A program made the position numbers and the translations under genes. From Emiliania huxleyi CCMP1516 (lineage: Eukaryota > Haptophyta > Isochrysidales > Noelaerhabdaceae), in assembly GCF_000372725.1 (NCBI RefSeq), contig NW_005198091.1:604193-668192 (forward strand): a stretch of 64,000 nucleotides of DNA, read 5' to 3'. Positions 61,836 through 64,000 of this stretch are shown here, piece after piece. The notes beneath the pieces are model-generated. The model was not told where the DNA came from, did no database searches, and saw only the letters and a list, made by a program, of their open reading frames with translations. Numbering within the stretch: position 1 is the first letter of the stretch; every line of letters starts with the position of its first letter.

Positions 61836-62110
61836 CTTGAGCACTTGAGCACTGGATAGGGTCGATTCCGCATGGTACGGGACCCCTCGATCGTCTCGCC
61901 CTCCCTCACTGGTGTGTTCATTGGGGGGGGGTCAAAACAAACACGGTACAGGATCGAGGTGCACGCTGCCGAGGCAGTGTCGTCCCCCCTCTCCCCGACG
62001 GCGATGGCGGTGTGACCGATCGAGCTACAAGAGGAGCTTGTTCAGCAGGATCCAGGATAGTCTGACGCACTGCCTCAGGGTCTGAGATCATCGAGACGCT
62101 TCCCATCACC
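61836..62110 (+). repeat. Repeat family R1, copy 2
   Basis: Starts in TTGAGCACTTGAGCACTGG and follows 21741-22072 with small changes. Confidence 0.85.
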
Positions 62111-62815
62111 GTCTCGGGACTCGGCACCAGCTGAAGAGGAAGAGAGAGTAGATCTCTCTCCCAGCTGAAGGCTTGCACGGCCGAGATCACATGGTTTCAT
62201 TGCAGATTTGTCAATGGTACCGCGTCGGCGACGCGGGCGCCTTGCGAGCACTGATAGCTGTAACCGCTCACCGCACACACCGGGGGAGGCGCGGGGTGGA
62301 AACCGCCGTCAAAACCGCGATGTGTGGCGAGACCCGAGTGCCGAGACGCTCCAGCGCGCAGCGGGGAGCGGGGCGACCGTCCTGTCCACAGCGTCTTCGG
62401 TTCTCTGGGGGGGCGCGGGGGCCCCCGGAGGCACCTGTGCGCCGCGCAGCAGTGCGGAAACGGGGCTCCGGCGCTCAGAGTCGCTCAGAGCACCGACTTC
62501 CCGAATAATCAGGGTTGATCAGAGGGCAGATTTGGAGAGATCTCGAGGAGTACATACAGATAGACCCTCCAATCATCAGAAAACTCCAACTTGATCGGTC
62601 GTACTGACCGCCGACAGATCCACTCTTACTAGACAGCAGACAGGCCGACGTCTGCACGCGGCCGGCCGGGCGAGAGGCTTGACACGATCCGACCCTGCGA
62701 CCCTGACGCTGCTGCTCTAGCTATCAGCCATGCACTGCTGACTGCTGCCACAATGTGCGACCGGTGCTGGCCCTCCTGAGGGAGGGTGTAGAGGATGTAG
62801 AGTGTAGAGCGCTGT
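62111..62815. other. Repeat-rich region, no gene
   Basis: 62160-62260 resembles 57640-57760. The remainder has a CGGGGGCCCCCG palindrome (62416-62427) and no supported gene. Confidence 0.45.
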
Positions 62816-63085
62816 AGAGCTGTAGAGATGTAGAGCGCTGTAGAGCTGTAGAGCTCTACATCCGCCGCGTGACGAGGCGGGTGCGTTGTAGAGCGATGTA
62901 GAGCGCGATTTTGCTATAGAGTTTGTTGTACCTCTACAGCCAACCCGCCGGGAAGGCAGTGACTCAAAGAGGTCGAGCCGCACTAATGGGGTGTCTCCGA
63001 GCTTACTGGAGCTCTGATGGACGGCCCCGACTATCCCTGACACACAGAGAGTCACTCTGACGGCACACAACACCCTATAACTGCG

Positions 63086-63436
63086 TCATGACCAGCCTGC
63101 CATGCGTCGCCGGTGCCGCATTCGTCGCTGTGCTTCAGGCGGTGGACTGTCGGCTGCGAGGACGGTCGCATTTGCGCGAGCGAGGCGAGCATTCAGACGC
63201 GTTGCATGCGCCATGACTCGCGCCAGCGCGTGCGGGAGCTCCTGGCTGAGCGTTGAGTCCAGGCGAGTTGCGCTGGCCACGATCGCTACGCCAAGCTGAG
63301 CTAACGCGCCGAGGCGCCGGCCAGTCGCAGCCGTGAGGCATGCCACAGCAGCAGAGGCACCTGAAGTGGCACCTGCCACCCATTGGGCGGGCAGACAGAA
63401 GGCCAGGGCAGCACTGGCAAGTGCAACGCGCCTCAT
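63086..63436 (-). CDS. Hypothetical small secreted protein inside the inverted-repeat element
   Basis: 116 residues from ATG 63436. The N-terminus (MRRVALASAALAFCLPAQWV) looks like a signal peptide with a cleavage site after AGA; the rest is Ala/Arg-rich. It has no recognised domain. It could be cargo of the element or a chance frame in GC-rich DNA. Confidence 0.25.
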   Translation of the reverse strand: MRRVALASAALAFCLPAQWVAGATSGASAAVACLTAATGRRLGALAQLGVAIVASATRLDSTLSQELPHALARVMAHATRLNARLARANATVLAADSPPPEAQRRMRHRRRMAGWS

Positions 63437-63483
63437 GTCGGAGAGCGACCGTGCCTCGTTCGCCGCTTTATGATGTAGAGTTT

Positions 63484-63571
63484 GTTGAGCACTTGAGCAC
63501 CGGATAGGGTCGATTCCGCATGGTACGGGACCCCTCGATCGTCTCGCCCTCCCTCACTGGTGTGTTCATTG
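63484..63571 (+). repeat. Repeat family R1, truncated copy 3
   Basis: First 88 bases of the family, cut off after GTGTGTTCATTG. Confidence 0.85.
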
Positions 63572-63661
63572 TAGAGATTTCACGTTGTAGAGCGCCTCTA
63601 CATCGCTCTACAACGCACCCGCCTCGTCACGCGGCTCCAGAGCGCTCTACATCTCTACAGC

Positions 63662-64000
63662 TTGAGCACTTGAGCACTGGATAGGGTCGATTCCGCATGG
63701 TAGTTGGTACGGGACCCCTCGATCGTCTCGCCCTCCCTCACTGGTGTGTTCATTGGGGGGGGTCATAACAAACACGGTACAGGATCGAGGTGCACGCTGC
63801 CAGAGCAGGTGTCGTCCCCCCTCTCCCCGACGGCGATGGCGGTGTGACCGATCGAGCTACAAGAGGAGCTTGTTCAGCAGGATCCGGGATAGTCCGATGC
63901 ACTACCTCACTGGGCCTGAGACCATCAACGACAGCATCCCGTCACCCCTCCGGATTTGTGTGGGGTCGAACCACTCCGGGATGGCAAGCCCATTGTTCGA
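63662..64000 (+). repeat. Repeat family R1, copy 4, runs off the window
   Basis: Starts TTGAGCACTTGAGCACTGG and carries the whole family sequence to the window end, with a 6-base insertion near 63701. Confidence 0.85.

Larger units (their letters stand above)
62816..63661. mobile_element. Inverted-repeat element with GTAGAG arms
   Basis: 62816-62912 and 63572-63661 are inverted copies built from GTAGAGC/GCTCTAC units around CCGCGTGACGAGGCGGGTGC. The ~660-bp centre has no transposase. A truncated R1 copy (63484-63571) abuts the right arm. A target duplication is not clear because the flanks are also GTAGAG-rich. Confidence 0.65.

Noticed and set aside
62717-63073. 118-codon minus-strand frame
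   Set aside because: Runs through GTAGAG repeats; its Leu/Tyr/Ser-rich part is only the translated repeat.

Overview
The window is eukaryotic nuclear DNA from a GC-rich unicellular alga. The evidence is ribosomal protein eL38, actin-related protein ARP6, eIF2D, separase and chromatin readers, spliceosomal introns of roughly 50-290 bp, and a bipartite plastid-targeting leader (signal peptide followed by an A|AFSGLR site) on the gene at 30839-31856, which points to a red-derived secondary plastid. When exons are joined by phase and by conserved domains, about half of the introns I could place start with GC rather than GT. A haptophyte related to Emiliania is my best guess; this is inference, not proof. 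A 100-N gap flanked by poor-quality sequence shows it is a draft assembly.

Layout, 0-21 kb: the 3' part of a membrane protein with a PA domain; a UBA-dsRBD-U-box ubiquitin ligase (minus); a 138-bp copy of the first gene's membrane exon; a 314-bp TRIM retroelement; a TMTC-type O-mannosyltransferase; a four-helix membrane protein (minus); ARP6; a DDT/WHIM chromatin-remodelling subunit (minus); an MFS transporter; and a family-2-like glycosyltransferase (minus). 21-34 kb: a DNA element with 265-bp inverted repeats, a dispersed 270-bp repeat, a very large separase carrying SAP and FHA domains, a plastid membrane protein (minus), and a LINE-like element nested inside an older copy of its own family. 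34-48 kb: a secreted BPI/LBP-like protein (minus), a short LINE-like insertion with target duplication just upstream of eIF2D, eIF2D with two extra SAM-like domains, a small acidic protein (minus), and an alpha-helical repeat protein, perhaps TTI2 (minus). 48-57 kb: a long chromodomain/Tudor reader (minus) interrupted by the assembly gap, a TIM-barrel-like protein, and eL38 (minus). 57.8-64 kb: a young Copia element with identical LTRs but no recognisable integrase, then a stretch of nested repeats to the window end.

The genes do not form a pathway. They are independent housekeeping genes: chromatin (ARP6, DDT/WHIM protein, chromodomain reader), cell cycle (separase), translation (eIF2D, eL38), secretory glycosylation (TMTC, glycosyltransferase) and transport. 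Several share a short AATTCTTT-type element 25-65 bp before the start codon.
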